Source of the DNA: Bombardia bombarda
Lineage: Eukaryota > Ascomycota > Sordariomycetes > Sordariales > Lasiosphaeriaceae
Length of the DNA stretch: 64,000 nt
NCBI GenBank assembly: GCA_030512295.1
Contig: JAULSR010000002.1
Location: 806,001 to 870,000, forward strand
Direction of reading: 5' to 3'
Under the pieces are notes generated by a model. It did not search any database and was not told the DNA's origin. It saw only the letters and a program-made list of their open reading frames with translations. Positions 31,691-42,900 of the stretch are shown here, in pieces (the stretch's first letter is position 1; each line of letters begins with the position of its first letter). The position numbers were made by a program, and so were the translations under genes.

Positions 31691-33619
31691 TCATCCAATC
31701 CACCTCTCAGCCGAACTCCGAAGTCCGGACCACCAACCACCAACCTGGGAAGACGATTGTGATGACAATTCCCGTGTCCGATCAAACAGCCTCTGGGCCA
31801 AGATTTCGTCCTCCGAAAACCACGAGCCATGAAACCCATAGGGCACACGCTGCGGAAGCTTGACGCGCGCAATCACATCCTTCATTCCCCTGGCGTCAAT
31901 GATCCAAAGCTCGCTGATGGCCTCATCGCGACAGCGTCCCTGCTCATCCAGCTGCGACTCGTCAAACACATAACTCAGCAGCCACCCATCATCTTCCGCC
32001 ATGGCATTCGAGCGTGGTACAAAACGCGCCTCTTGTGCATAACAACCTTCAGGCATTTTGAAGAGCTTGATGGCATCGTCGACATCATCGCTCGCCATGA
32101 TCTCCGCGGCCGACCTGGTATCGACACAGCCCTTGATTGACTGCGGAGGCTGCTCCAGCCCCTGTGCGATCAACCTGGCGACGTCAATCTTGGCCAACAT
32201 GTCAATCTTGACTGCCTTGCCCAGCGCGGCCGAGAATGAGCCTGAGCTGGTCGAGCAGCCATATACATACCGCGCCTCTGTCATTGCGTGTAGAGGAGAC
32301 ACGATGGGGAACTCGAGCGTGATCGTCGACAAGGCCCACTGGCTAGCGATGGACCCATTCCCACGAGACGACGGCAAGGGAAACGAATAATAGTACAGCC
32401 GGCACTGCTCCTCTTCTGCATACTCTGATGGCGCCGCCTTGGCGACTGGTATAGCTACATTCCCTGCGCTGAACACAAACGACGCCGTGGTCAATCGGCA
32501 CGCGAGGAGATTCACAACAGTTTGGAGACCCTCCTCGGCCTCAGCCGCGGGCAACACACTGTTCCAGCAGTTGGCCGTATGAAAGATGCAGCAAGGATTG
32601 GTCTCGAACCACTGGATACGGTCGGGCTCATAGCGCGGGAATATGCCAAACCGGGATCTTGCGGCCGCGTCGTATGACAAGATTGCCCTGCCCTTTGTGA
32701 TGTTGAATGGGTCCAGCGAAAGAGGCAGGTCCATGATGATTATGTGGTTCCTGGAAACACCAAAATCGTGCATCATCTTTGGGGATGCCACCCCCGGCAC
32801 AGCCACGTTGAAGCGAGCTGGCCTTCCTGACTCAGTAGGAGGAATGATGGAGTAGTACACATATGGCTTGACGAAGACAGAGTGGAAGGTGATGAGCTCG
32901 TTTGTGACGGGATCAACGCGAGGATGCGCCGTCGTCCACTCCTTCACGAGCGATAGGATACCCCGGCCGCCAAATCCATCTTGACTTTCGTGGTTTGGCT
33001 CATTCTCAGCTGTCTTTCCATTGAACCACCCGATTGTCTCCAGGCTCGGCAACGCAACTCGTAGCGGTGGTCCGCTCTCACACGTTGCCAAAGCACGTCC
33101 ATCGTGGTACAGTATTGCCGTATTGGCGACGCTGATCTTCTTGACAGAAGCCTCAGACCCAGGGAGACGAGAAAGGACAACCAGCGCGACCGTTCTGAGA
33201 GCGGCCAAGATGGTTTGCAGCGCCGTTGTACATGGGCTGACAAGCGTTGTGATGCTGAACATGACCGGCTTCTTGAGAAAGCGGTTGCCCTTGGCATAAG
33301 CGTACACGTCTGTCACCAGGTACTGGTTGACAAACTCGGGTTGGATAGCCCCATCGTCCCCTATTCTGCGGAACAAGACGCCGCTGACCATCCCATCTCC
33401 GTCGAACCAGTGGGCTTCACGGTTTGAGTCGCCGTTGGACAGAGGGTTGGCCCCGTTGCGCACATACTGGCCGCCCGCGAGATCAGCAGGAATCTCTCCC
33501 TCGGACGAACATGGTGTCAGAGCAAAGGTTCGATGAATTGGCGCGAAGTTGCCGGACAAATAGGGGTGATTGAGTGGAGCGTCGAGAATATCATCTGGCT
33601 TCGACATGTCGAAAGCCAT
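31691..33619 (-). CDS. carX: Carotenoid cleavage oxygenase, CarX-like (retinal-forming)
   Basis: Single-exon gene; I start it at ATG 33619 (MAFDMSKPDDIL), giving 642 residues. The family signature is complete: NHPYLSGNFAPIHRT near the N-terminus, REAHWFDGDGMV, and four iron-binding histidines in TAHPRVDP (His232), MMHDFGVSRNH (His284), IFHTANCWN (His347) and YGFHGSWFSED (about 610). A hydrophobic insertion near residues 117-150 could dock on a membrane to reach the carotenoid. In Fusarium, CarX splits beta-carotene into retinal, while the related CarT/CAO-2 enzymes split torulene. CarX activity is preferred here because a rhodopsin needing retinal starts divergently next door; sequence alone does not exclude the torulene enzyme. 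The gene is intact. Confidence 0.88.
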   Translation of the reverse strand: MAFDMSKPDDILDAPLNHPYLSGNFAPIHRTFALTPCSSEGEIPADLAGGQYVRNGANPLSNGDSNREAHWFDGDGMVSGVLFRRIGDDGAIQPEFVNQYLVTDVYAYAKGNRFLKKPVMFSITTLVSPCTTALQTILAALRTVALVVLSRLPGSEASVKKISVANTAILYHDGRALATCESGPPLRVALPSLETIGWFNGKTAENEPNHESQDGFGGRGILSLVKEWTTAHPRVDPVTNELITFHSVFVKPYVYYSIIPPTESGRPARFNVAVPGVASPKMMHDFGVSRNHIIIMDLPLSLDPFNITKGRAILSYDAAARSRFGIFPRYEPDRIQWFETNPCCIFHTANCWNSVLPAAEAEEGLQTVVNLLACRLTTASFVFSAGNVAIPVAKAAPSEYAEEEQCRLYYYSFPLPSSRGNGSIASQWALSTITLEFPIVSPLHAMTEARYVYGCSTSSGSFSAALGKAVKIDMLAKIDVARLIAQGLEQPPQSIKGCVDTRSAAEIMASDDVDDAIKLFKMPEGCYAQEARFVPRSNAMAEDDGWLLSYVFDESQLDEQGRCRDEAISELWIIDARGMKDVIARVKLPQRVPYGFHGSWFSEDEILAQRLFDRTRELSSQSSSQVGGWWSGLRSSAERWIG

Positions 33620-34733
33620 GCTAGATTGGACATACGTTAGGCCGAATAACACATGATACCGGCAGAGTTCTGGTCCGCCAGAGCCGAATTTCAGCGCATG
33701 CTGATTGCCCCAATACGACGAAAGATTGACCGGCCTTCAACGTCATAGTTGGTACCACCGCAATCCCTAGAGTATGATGCATGGCTAGGTTACACACATT
33801 AGGGAGTGTTCATGACCGAATGATGATACGGTCGGACACCGGCTTATTCTACTCTCCGATTAACATCGTCTAGGATCTAGTGTCTTCTAGAAGCACCAAA
33901 ACCACTGGACAACCTGAAAGTCACCGATGTTGACCCGTCATGCGATTTAAGCTTCCACCCGACTAGCAGCTAGCTCTAATAGTGCCACCCGTCTTGAAGT
34001 TTGTGATGAGGAGGAACAATTTTGGACAGAGAATAGAGTTGGGGCCAGGAGACTCTGAAATCAAGCTGAGTGATTAACATGAGGTATTACCCAGATGGAC
34101 TCTGAGTTGAACACATTTCGCTATTTCGAATATGGCTTGCACAATTGCCCTTTTGCCAAGCGCTGTCTTCGACCTTGGCATGCCCCATTAGAATATTTAC
34201 AACCAAGAAACGCTATGTGACAAAATGTTTCATATATGGTTCTTGACTCTAATTCTCAATGACTAAGGTCTTTGGTCGTGGGCAAACTAGTGGAGAGACT
34301 ACAAGTCGACGAGCGTCTTTACAGGTGAGCTAACATCCACACGGCTTTGAGTTTCCTTGCAACAGCTCCCCTAGCTTCGGCTTTTCAGTCAACCATGTCA
34401 ACAGGCACTGCAATTCTCTCTTCTGATTCGATCCTCAAGCCGACGCCGCTCAAGTTGGCTGTACTGCGGCTTCAAATTCCCACATCTAGTCCAAAGCTCG
34501 GCTGAATCTCCGCATAAACTTACTGCAACAGATCGAATCTTCACCGGTGAAGCAGATTTTCCGAGTTAGTGCCACTGGATTCACCAGTCAGACTACAGCT
34601 ACGCCACGCGATCAGGAGTACATATTCACCCGATTACCTCCCCCTACCTTTGAGAGAATCTGTCATCCTCATCAAACGCACATTCGCTTTCATCAAAACT
34701 GTTGCGCGAACGACAGCAGACAACTCACCCAAA
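33620..34733. promoter_or_regulatory. Shared divergent promoter region of the oxygenase and rhodopsin genes
   Basis: The 1.1-kb gap between the two divergent start codons holds both promoters and no credible gene. Co-regulation, for example by light as in Fusarium car genes, is an inference from layout; I could not assign a specific light-response element. Confidence 0.45.
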
Positions 34734-35678
34734 ATGGGCGGCAACCAAGCACTCTCCACCAACGCGGACGTCTCCCAGCACGCCAACCTGGAGATCACCA
34801 CCCATGGCTCCAACTGGCTATTCGCCGTGTGCGCCGTCATGGGCACCGCAACCCTCGTCTTCCTAGGACTCGCCTTCACCCGCCCGTCCTCTCATCGACA
34901 TTTCCACTACATTACGGCAGGCATCACCTTCGTCGCCTGCATCGCCTACTTCGCCATGGGGTCCAACCTCGGACAGACGCCCATCGCGGTCGAGTTCGTC
35001 CGGCCATTCAGCAGCCACGTTGGCGCGGCAGGCACGCGCGAGATCTTTTACGTGAGATATATCGACTGGTTTATCACCACGCCGCTGCTGCTGCTGGATC
35101 TACTGCTCACTGCCGGCCTACCGCGGTCGACGATACTGTGCACTATCTTTGCGGACTTGATCATGGTCGTCTGCGGGCTTGTTGGCGCACTGGTACGGAC
35201 GAGGTATAAATGGGGCTTCTGGACATTTGGGACAGCGTCGTTCTTGTTCGTTGTCTGGCAGCTGCTGTGGGATGGCAGGAGACATGCGGCGGCTCATGGG
35301 GGCGCTATACAGAAGACCTACCTGTCGGCGGGTGTGTTGTTGATTTTTGTGTGGTTCTTGTATCCCGTTGCGTGGGGCCTGTGCGAGGGAGGAAATGTGC
35401 TGCATCCGGACTCGGAGGCGATTTTCTACGGGGTGTTGGATATCGTGTCAAAGGTTGGGTTCGGGGCTGTTTTGCTCTGGGGACATCGGGGGATTGATCC
35501 GGCTGATTTGGGGCTGCATGTTCGCGAGCCGGGCGGGTTCAAGGGCAAGGGCGTCATGACGGAGCAGCACCAGCATGGGGATCATCATGGGATGATGGAG
35601 GATAACAATGGGTATGATCCGAATCTTAGCTCGGGGAGCACAGCGGCGCCGATGGGGGGTGTTAACGCGGGAGCTTGA
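34734..35678 (+). CDS. carO: Microbial rhodopsin, CarO-like light-driven proton pump
   Basis: Start ATG 34734 in context CACCCAAAATGGGC gives 314 residues in one exon and seven membrane helices. Helix C reads RYIDWFITTPLLLLDLLLTAG, with Asp111 and Asp122 at the places of the bacteriorhodopsin proton acceptor and donor. Helix G reads GVLDIVSKVGFG with Asp236 and the retinal-binding Lys240. Glu218 and Glu228 have the spacing of the bacteriorhodopsin proton-release pair. All residues needed for pumping are present, which separates it from fungal ORP/sensory forms lacking the Lys or the donor. The tail is His-rich (HQHGDHHGMM). The chromophore would come from the divergent oxygenase. CarO of Fusarium is the established relative. 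Confidence 0.93.
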   Translation: MGGNQALSTNADVSQHANLEITTHGSNWLFAVCAVMGTATLVFLGLAFTRPSSHRHFHYITAGITFVACIAYFAMGSNLGQTPIAVEFVRPFSSHVGAAGTREIFYVRYIDWFITTPLLLLDLLLTAGLPRSTILCTIFADLIMVVCGLVGALVRTRYKWGFWTFGTASFLFVVWQLLWDGRRHAAAHGGAIQKTYLSAGVLLIFVWFLYPVAWGLCEGGNVLHPDSEAIFYGVLDIVSKVGFGAVLLWGHRGIDPADLGLHVREPGGFKGKGVMTEQHQHGDHHGMMEDNNGYDPNLSSGSTAAPMGGVNAGA

Positions 35679-35900
35679 GCTGATGTTGTGGAGGGTGGGA
35701 AGGTGGGATGGATGATGGATGGATGTTTTATTGATGCTATTTTAATGATTGCTTGTGATGGGTATGATTGTACGACAGTTTTCAGTATTTGTAACGAGGA
35801 AATCGAGGTTATTCACAGTCAACCCACCTACCCAACAATAATCTCTTAGTGTTGAGATCGAGTCATGAAGTTGCGGGTCGTGATATTGCGTGTCCATTCC

Positions 35901-35927
35901 TTTCATTTCTTTCATTTCTTTCATTTC
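35901..35927. repeat. Tandem array, 9-bp unit TTTCATTTC x3
   Basis: Three perfect copies of TTTCATTTC in the 3' flank of the rhodopsin gene. Confidence 0.85.
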
Positions 35928-36601
35928 TTTTCCAACATTTTCCCATTCAGCTCTCAACCTTGATGGCACCAAACTAGATCCAGTATCGTGGCTCTATGGG
36001 TCCATTTGTGTCTGCCGGTGGGTCTAGATTCTAGACCTATCCAGACTATTTGGGCCATTACGCGGCCGAGCTAAGAAGGTAGTATCAAGCCATGTGCGCT
36101 TGCGATGCCGATCATGCAGGGGCATTCATTGAGTGCGGGCGGGATAGCTTTCCATCTTTCTCGCCCCCCATCTTGTGCATTTGCATCAAGCATGTTCTGC
36201 CATGACACTGACCGAGCCGCCGGACGTGCCCATTCATGAAAACTGTCCACACCGCCGGACATGCGATGCGGGGGGAAAAAGAGCGGACAAGACAATTAAG
36301 AGACATTTTCATATGGGTGGTGGTGGGTGGGAGGTCGGGACAGGGAGAAAGCCGCCGGCACTAGGCACTCTTGGAGGAAAGACGGCGACGACGACAGCGA
36401 CAGCTAAGCTGAAAAAGGTGGAGTTTTTAGTACGCAGTAAACACTCTTGATGTGAATTCTTCCAATCAAGCTTCACGTCGAAGCACAACCATAGTGGGGT
36501 TCCGGCTTGGTCAGTGTTTACCCCCTCAGCGGACCCCGTTTGTGTGCAGCTGTCCAGTGGTCTTGGCGCCCGAGTCCAGGGACGGGACTGGGCTTGAGTC
36601 T

Positions 36602-36639
36602 TTGACTGGGCTTGACTGGGCTTGACTGGGCTTGACTGG
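36602..36639. repeat. Tandem array, 10-bp unit CTTGACTGGG x4
   Basis: About four copies of CTTGACTGGG, with one mismatch in the first and a changed end in the last. Confidence 0.85.
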
Positions 36640-37810
36640 CTCGACCTGGCTTGGCAGGTGGCACGAGATTGGCCCGGCCAGATCTTGCAGCGCCCCGCAC
36701 CACGCCAGGTACGGTTTCAGCAGCCGCGAAACCGCACACACCGCACTTGGACACTGCACTCAACCGCTGGCCGACGGGCTTTACCGCCCGTTTGGGCGCC
36801 TCGACTCGATGAGAGGAATTTACTTCGTACCCACCACCTTCCTTCCCCGGAATTCAACCATTGGCCCTTGGCCTTGCTCACAGATCCCGGCCCGGAGCTT
36901 CCTTGTTTTGTTTCTTGGTGTCGGAGAATTTTGGACAAGCATGGGTTTATTTGGCCGCGGTTGGTTGCATTGTTCAACTTCACAGACTTGCTCTCCTGAG
37001 TTGACCTCTCCATGGTTACCCTCTGTGGTTAGCTCGACGGCGATTGCGTGCCATGCCCCTGGGACCTTGCCTTATCTCGAATCCAGGTACCGCGAGCCGA
37101 GACCTTTTTTTACCACGCATCCAGTGATCGGACGGCAGACGGACCCAATCAGTCCGCACTCGCCATGTTCTCCCCCTTTTCTTTGTCATTGTCGCCAATG
37201 AGGATGTCGGGAGACTCTGTGAGCTAGCGACTTGTGACTGTGACTGACTGTCTCAGGAAAGCGAACCTGCCTCCGTCACGCACTGAGACAGGGCAAGACG
37301 GGATGGGGTTAGTCAGTCCATGGCTGTTTGGACATGTCTTGGTCTCCTTCTCGTCCTGTCTCTCGGGTGATGTGACTTTATATATCACTTATCCCTTTCC
37401 TTTCCTCCTTCTCCTCGACCCCATGCTGGAATCGGGTCACATTCCTTTTTCGTCCCAACAGGCCTCGATAACCACGGACAGGACAGGGTCCTTGCACTTT
37501 GCACTTTGCGCAGGTCGTTATCTTTTTTCCATGTAACTTCAATATTTCCCAATATTACCCGTCTTGACGACGTGTTCGCTTCTTCCGCTTCGCTTCCATC
37601 GTTGCATGGATCCTAGCACCACCCACCACCTAGAACTAAAGGAACTAGGTAGTACCCGTGTGCTCCGCTTCGGCTGTCACTCTCCACTTGGTTTATCTAC
37701 GCTCTCTCAGCTCTGCAGTCCCTCATTACGCTCCACTTGGTTTCTCTTCAACACTCCTTTCACCTTTCTGCGTCTGTCCTCGACATTGTGAGCTTCATTT
37801 TCTGGTCAAA

Positions 37811-39453
37811 ATGAAGTTTACTTGTGCCCTGGTGGCTACGGCCCTGCTGTGTCTGGTGCCCGTACGAGCTGCAAAGGAGGTCTTTGCCCACTTCATTGTA
37901 AGTTACCTCCTTAGATATCTCCCGCGGTAAAGCACATCTGACACAGCCGAACAGGTCGGCAATGCCGCTGAGCTTGATGTGGGTGACTGGGAGGACGACA
38001 TCGAGCTGGCCCAGAACGTGTCTATCGACGCTTTCGCCCTCAATGTCGCGGCCCAAGACAGCAACAATGCGCAGTCTTTGGCCAATGCCTTCGAGGCCGC
38101 CAACAACAAGGGCTTCAAGCTCTTCTTCTCCTTTGACTACCTCGCCCAGGGCCCTTGGCCCAAGCAGGATGTCATCTCGCTCCTGAACCAGTACGGCAAC
38201 GACACGGCCTATTTCAAGGTGGACGGCACTAACCAGCCTTTTGTGTCCACCTTTGAAGGGCCCGGTAGCTCTGGCGACTGGCCTGAGATCAAGGCCGCCA
38301 CAGACTGCTACTTTGTGCCCGACTGGTCGTCCGTCAGCCCAGATGACGCCGTGGCAGCGGCCGGTGGAGTTGTTGATGGCTTGTTCAGCTGGGATGCGTG
38401 GCCCAATGGCCCGGCCAACATCACTACGGACCGCGACGAGGACTTCATGGGCGCGGTCAGTGCCGCGGGGAACAAGACGTACATGATGCCAGTCGCGCCG
38501 TGGTTCTACACCAACCTGCCCGGCTACGACAAGAACTGGCTCTGGAAGAGCGACCAGCTCTGGGATACCCGTTGGCAGCAGGTATTGGATGTTCAGCCCG
38601 ACTTTGTCGAGATTCTGACGTGGAATGACTATGGCGAGTCCCATTATATTGGTAAGTTTCAACATGTTTTGGATTACCCTGAATCCCATAAAAAGACAGT
38701 TGCTAATGACCTCCCACAGGCCCTGTCCGTGAAAAGGAGCTTGGTCTCTTCGCTGCCGCAGGCGCGCCCCTCGACTACGCCCGCAACCTGCCCCACGACG
38801 GCTGGCGCAAGCATCTGCCCTTTTACATCCAGCAGTTCAAGAACGGCAACAATATGCACAGCTACAATAGCAGCAGCAATAGTAGCAGCAACGCCAACAC
38901 CAACACCAACACCAACACCAACACCAACACCAACACCAACACCAACACCAACACCAACATCAACAAGCACACCAACAGCAAGATCAACGCCAACCTCATC
39001 TACACCAGCACCAACCCCAACTCCAACTCCACCGCAACAGCCATCATCGAAGAGTCCGCCGTAGTCCACTACCGCCCCCACCCCGCCGACGCCTGCAGCT
39101 CAGGCGGCACCGTCGGCAACAACAAGCTCTTTGGCCAGAAAGAAATCGCCCCCGACCAGCTCGTCGAGGACAGCGTCTTCTTCTCGGCCCTGCTGCGCGA
39201 GCCCGCCGACGTCAGCGTGTCCATCGGCGGCGTCGAGCAGGCTGCCCCAGCCGAGTTCTGCCAGGGGCCGGCCGGCGGCGCCAAGGCGGGCATCTACCGA
39301 GGCAAGGTGCCGTTTGGCGGCAGGACGGGCGAAGTTGTCGTCACTGTGTCGAGGAACGGAACCGTGATTGCCCAGGTCCAGGGCGGGCCGGATATCACGG
39401 ATAGCTGCCAGAATGGGGTGCAGAATTGGAATGCCGTGGCGATTAGCTCTTGA
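37811..39453 (+). CDS. Secreted GH71 alpha-1,3-glucanase (mutanase-like)
   Basis: Three exons (37811-37897, 37955-38651, 38720-39453) with introns of 57 and 68 bp give 505 residues. Exon 1 is the signal peptide (MKFTCALVATALLCLVPVRA) and the start KEVFAHFI. Exon 2 has the GH71 core: NVSIDAFALNVA, KLFFSFDYLAQGPWP, VDGLFSWDAWPNGP and EILTWNDYGESHYIG across the second splice. After the catalytic region a linker of alternating Asn and Thr is encoded by a six-base microsatellite, followed by a C-terminal domain (YRPHPADACSSGGT, VFFSALLREPADVSVSIGG) shared by the family. GH71 enzymes attack alpha-1,3-glucan of fungal walls, in self-remodelling or mycoparasitism. If intron 2 is retained the repeat is read in another frame as Thr-Pro. 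Confidence 0.92.
38895..38954 (+). repeat. CAACAC microsatellite (10 units) inside the GH71 linker
   Basis: Ten perfect six-base units encode an Asn-Thr linker. The length is a multiple of three per unit, so slippage changes linker length without breaking the frame. Confidence 0.92.
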
Positions 39454-39938
39454 GTGTGGAATTGAATGGAGAGAAAGCTGATTTGTTTGATTTTGATGTT
39501 GAAGGAAAAAAGGGGTACGGAGTTTTAACTGGATTGTTTGATTATCTGGAAATCTTTCATGTATATAACTTACACTGCCAGACTGCTTTAAGGTTCAAGC
39601 GGTATAGCAAAAAGTATAAATTACGACAATAGACTGTATGTTTATTCACCTTAGTATCCTTATTACCTTGGCAATCCTCTCCGTCATTGTTCTCATCCGT
39701 AGGGTGTATTCTTGTATAATTCCACTTTGTCAGCACTCCGTGGATACCGCTTGTAAGTTGCGATGACATTGGAAGCCTAGCAACTTGATTCCTGGTTACA
39801 CAGATCTATGTCTTCATCCATCTAAGTTCTACCAATACCCTTCTATCCATCCCATTTTCCATTAATACCCAACCCATGTCATCCCCATCCATCTCATTAT
39901 TATCTCATCATTAATATGATTCCTCCAACCTATAGCCC
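39454..39938. other. Convergent 3' intergenic region, no gene seen
   Basis: The 3' flanks of the convergent GH71 and DUF3433 genes. The sequence is AT-rich, with no coding frame of note. Confidence 0.5.
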
Positions 39939-42900
39939 TCAAGCCCATCGCCTACGACCACTCGCATCAGATACCCTCCCCTCCCCCTCCCCCTCCCCCT
40001 CTCTAGACTTCGCAAGAAACGCTTTCCTCTCCTCCTCCGGAACCTCTTCCACAATCCACCGCATCATACCGCTATCCTCCCTTCGCCAGCCATACGCATA
40101 CACCTTGTCCATCTGTCGGATCGCCTTGTCCCTCTCGCTGGTGCTCAACTCCTCCAGACCTTGAAAGTCCCGCGCCATATTCGTCCCAGCAATATACGTC
40201 ATGACCGCACCAATTGTGTCAGGCCGCCGGGGCAGTTGCGGCAGTGAGCGTCGCCAGAGGACCACAAACACCAGCTGTGCGAGCATAAAAAACAGTATGA
40301 TGGCGCTTACAATGCCACAGAAAAGGAACTCGGAGCGCAACTGCCCGGCTCTGTAAGGCAGACCGGCAAGCACAACGATGAGGAATTCCGACGCTATCCC
40401 CGTCAAGGCAACGGACGCGGCGATTGTATGACGGTTGCGAAGCAGCGGAATGAATGCGCACAGAGGACTAGTGTGTCTGCTGAGAAGGATGGTAGGTCTC
40501 GGCCTCGCTTCGCCAGTAGAGAGGGGCGAGTAGGGTGAGAATGTTTGCGTGTCTAAGCTCGCATGTCAGCAGGAGCAATGGACTTTTAGAAAGAGGAAAC
40601 ATACTTTGAAACAGCCTCCCCCAGTACAAGGAGACAGCCACCCCTAAGATAGCAAAGAATATCCTCATCCCCGTTCCGTTAGCAGATTCCGATGCCAAAA
40701 ACACCTTCCGAGGGCGGTCCACGTCAATGACAGCAGCCAGTACAAGACCGAGCAACCCAAGAAGCAAGGCACCAAAAACAGCATCAACGCAAGCAGACGA
40801 GTACTTCGAGCTCCGCAGCGCTGCAAACCTCTCTTTCCCAGCAGTCACCGAAGCGCCCAAACTGCTATAACCCCCCTTCTTCTTCTTTTTCTTCTCCACC
40901 TCTTGCCACGGCACCGGAATAATGCCAAATCTTTCCAGCCCTCCTGTCTCACTAACACCACCACCACCAGAGGCAGCAGTCCAAGTCCCCAAACGAAACT
41001 GTCTCTCCCCCAACGCCTCCTTCAGCTCCTTCTCTGACATATCACCGGGGAACGTCGCAAACAGTCCATCAACCTCGGGATGCCCCATCACCACCGCCAC
41101 ACCAGCAATGGTGGTCGGATCCGCCGACAAACTGCCAGGCTTGCGGAACCACTTGCTCGCAGCATAAACAACCACAAGCACCTGCACCGCCAGAATTGCC
41201 AGGATCGCATCCAGCACCCACTGGTTAGCGCTCAGGCGTGGCGGGCACGGGTTGAGGTTTCCAGCCGCGCCGGGAGCGATGTTGCAGTAGTTCGTGTCTA
41301 CCGCTGTCGCAGCAGCTGCGAGGCAGGTGCCGACCTGGGCCACCAGCATGCCTATGTGGGCGATTCCAGATGGCGAGCCGCCAGCGAGATCGGCACCGGA
41401 GATCCCCGCGGGATCGGTGAGCCGGCGCACGGGGTCGTGCGTGAGTAGCTGGTTGTAAAAGGCCGCAAGCAGGAGCATAAGGCCACGGGCGGCGAGTAAG
41501 GGCGCGAAGTTGCCAGCTGTCGACATGGAAATTGGCCATGGTGAGCGCGGCCAAGGCGAGGTGGATAGGTCGTTAAAGGAGCCGGGTGTGCCGCTGGGGC
41601 TGGGGCTGGTGTTGTTGGTGTCACCGGGATTTGCTGAGGGAGACACCGTGGTGCTACTGCTGGCTGCCGGCTCGATTGTTGTGGGAGACTCCTTGTCAGA
41701 TTGCAGAATTGCCGATGGCTCGTTGGTTGATGTGGGAAATTGGGGGTTTGAGTTAGAAAAGGACAAACTCGTCGGGGTAGATGATTGAGAGATGCTGGCA
41801 GATTCTACAGAGCCGGAGTTACTGCTTTGGGTTTGAGTGGGAGTTGGGACAAAGAGCGCGCTGCTGCTGGAGCCAATGACTGATGATGGAGTTGGTGATT
41901 CTGGGTTAATGCGGAGGGAACCGCTCGGTTCGGTGCTGAACCCTGCGGAGGAGGTACTACCGAATACGAGTACCACGGGGATTGTCAAAGACCCAGAAGT
42001 CATAGTTGATGTTGTGAATAAGCTACTAGACAAATTGGTGGTTTCCTCAAGCACAGAAGCTGTTGGGCTTGAGTTTACAGATCCTAAAGTCACAGCTGTA
42101 GGGGCTTGGATCTCTCGGGTAGAGGTTGAACTATCCGTGGATAGTAGCGTGCTTGACGGATTTAAAGTTGTAAGCGAGCTTAACAACGTTGATTCTGTCG
42201 TCGATGGCGATGCTGTTGTTGATGATGATACCGTCGTTGATGATGATACCGTCGTTGACGATGATACCGTCGTTGATGATGATATCATCGTTGATGGTGA
42301 TACCGTTGTTGATGATGATACCGTTGTTGATGCGGATACCGTTGCTGATGCGGATACTGTTGTTGATGATGAGGATGAAGCAGAGATAGCTATTGAAGTA
42401 CTAGTAGCCAGCGTCTCTTCGGGAGATGTTGACGTGAAAGAGCCCGTCGTTGTTACAGAGTTTGACGTAGTTGATGAACTTGAAACAATTGTCGAGTTTG
42501 ACGTGAATGTTGAACTTTCCGGGCTGCTTGTATTGGCAGAGGAGGAGAAGCTCGAGATGTAGGATGTCGAGAAAATCGTTGATGACACTGTGGGCGAGGT
42601 TGTTATGGACGACGATGACAACAATGTCGTGGACGAGCTTTGTACCGCCGTTGATGAGTTTGTGTACACTGTAGTGGAGAACGGTACCGACTCGGTCGAG
42701 GACAGCGTCGAGGTTATGATGTCGGAACTTGCTGAAGATGTTGATGTTACCCAGCACTCCTGTAAGTCTGCTGTCACGACGGATGTAGTGCAGGGGATCT
42801 CGCCGGTACCTTCCTCTTGGCGGGGGATGATGGGAATGGTGTCGCACAAGACAAAAGTCACGAGACAGGTGTTCATGGTTTGTGGGAGAGATGTGGTTGT

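Larger units (their letters stand above)
35679..37810. other. Two-kilobase intergenic region with simple repeats, no gene seen
   Basis: No supported coding frame. It contains two short tandem arrays (listed separately) and a pyrimidine-rich leader just before the GH71 start. Confidence 0.5.

Noticed and set aside
37979..39064. 361-codon frame through GH71 with a Thr-Pro-rich end
   Set aside because: It results from reading through intron 2 (38652-38719); splicing restores the family's conserved C-terminal domain.
41837..42562. 241-codon open frame antisense to the DUF3433 gene, rich in Val and Asp
   Set aside because: It is the reverse complement of the Ser/Thr repeat, which is open on both strands because of its repeat composition.
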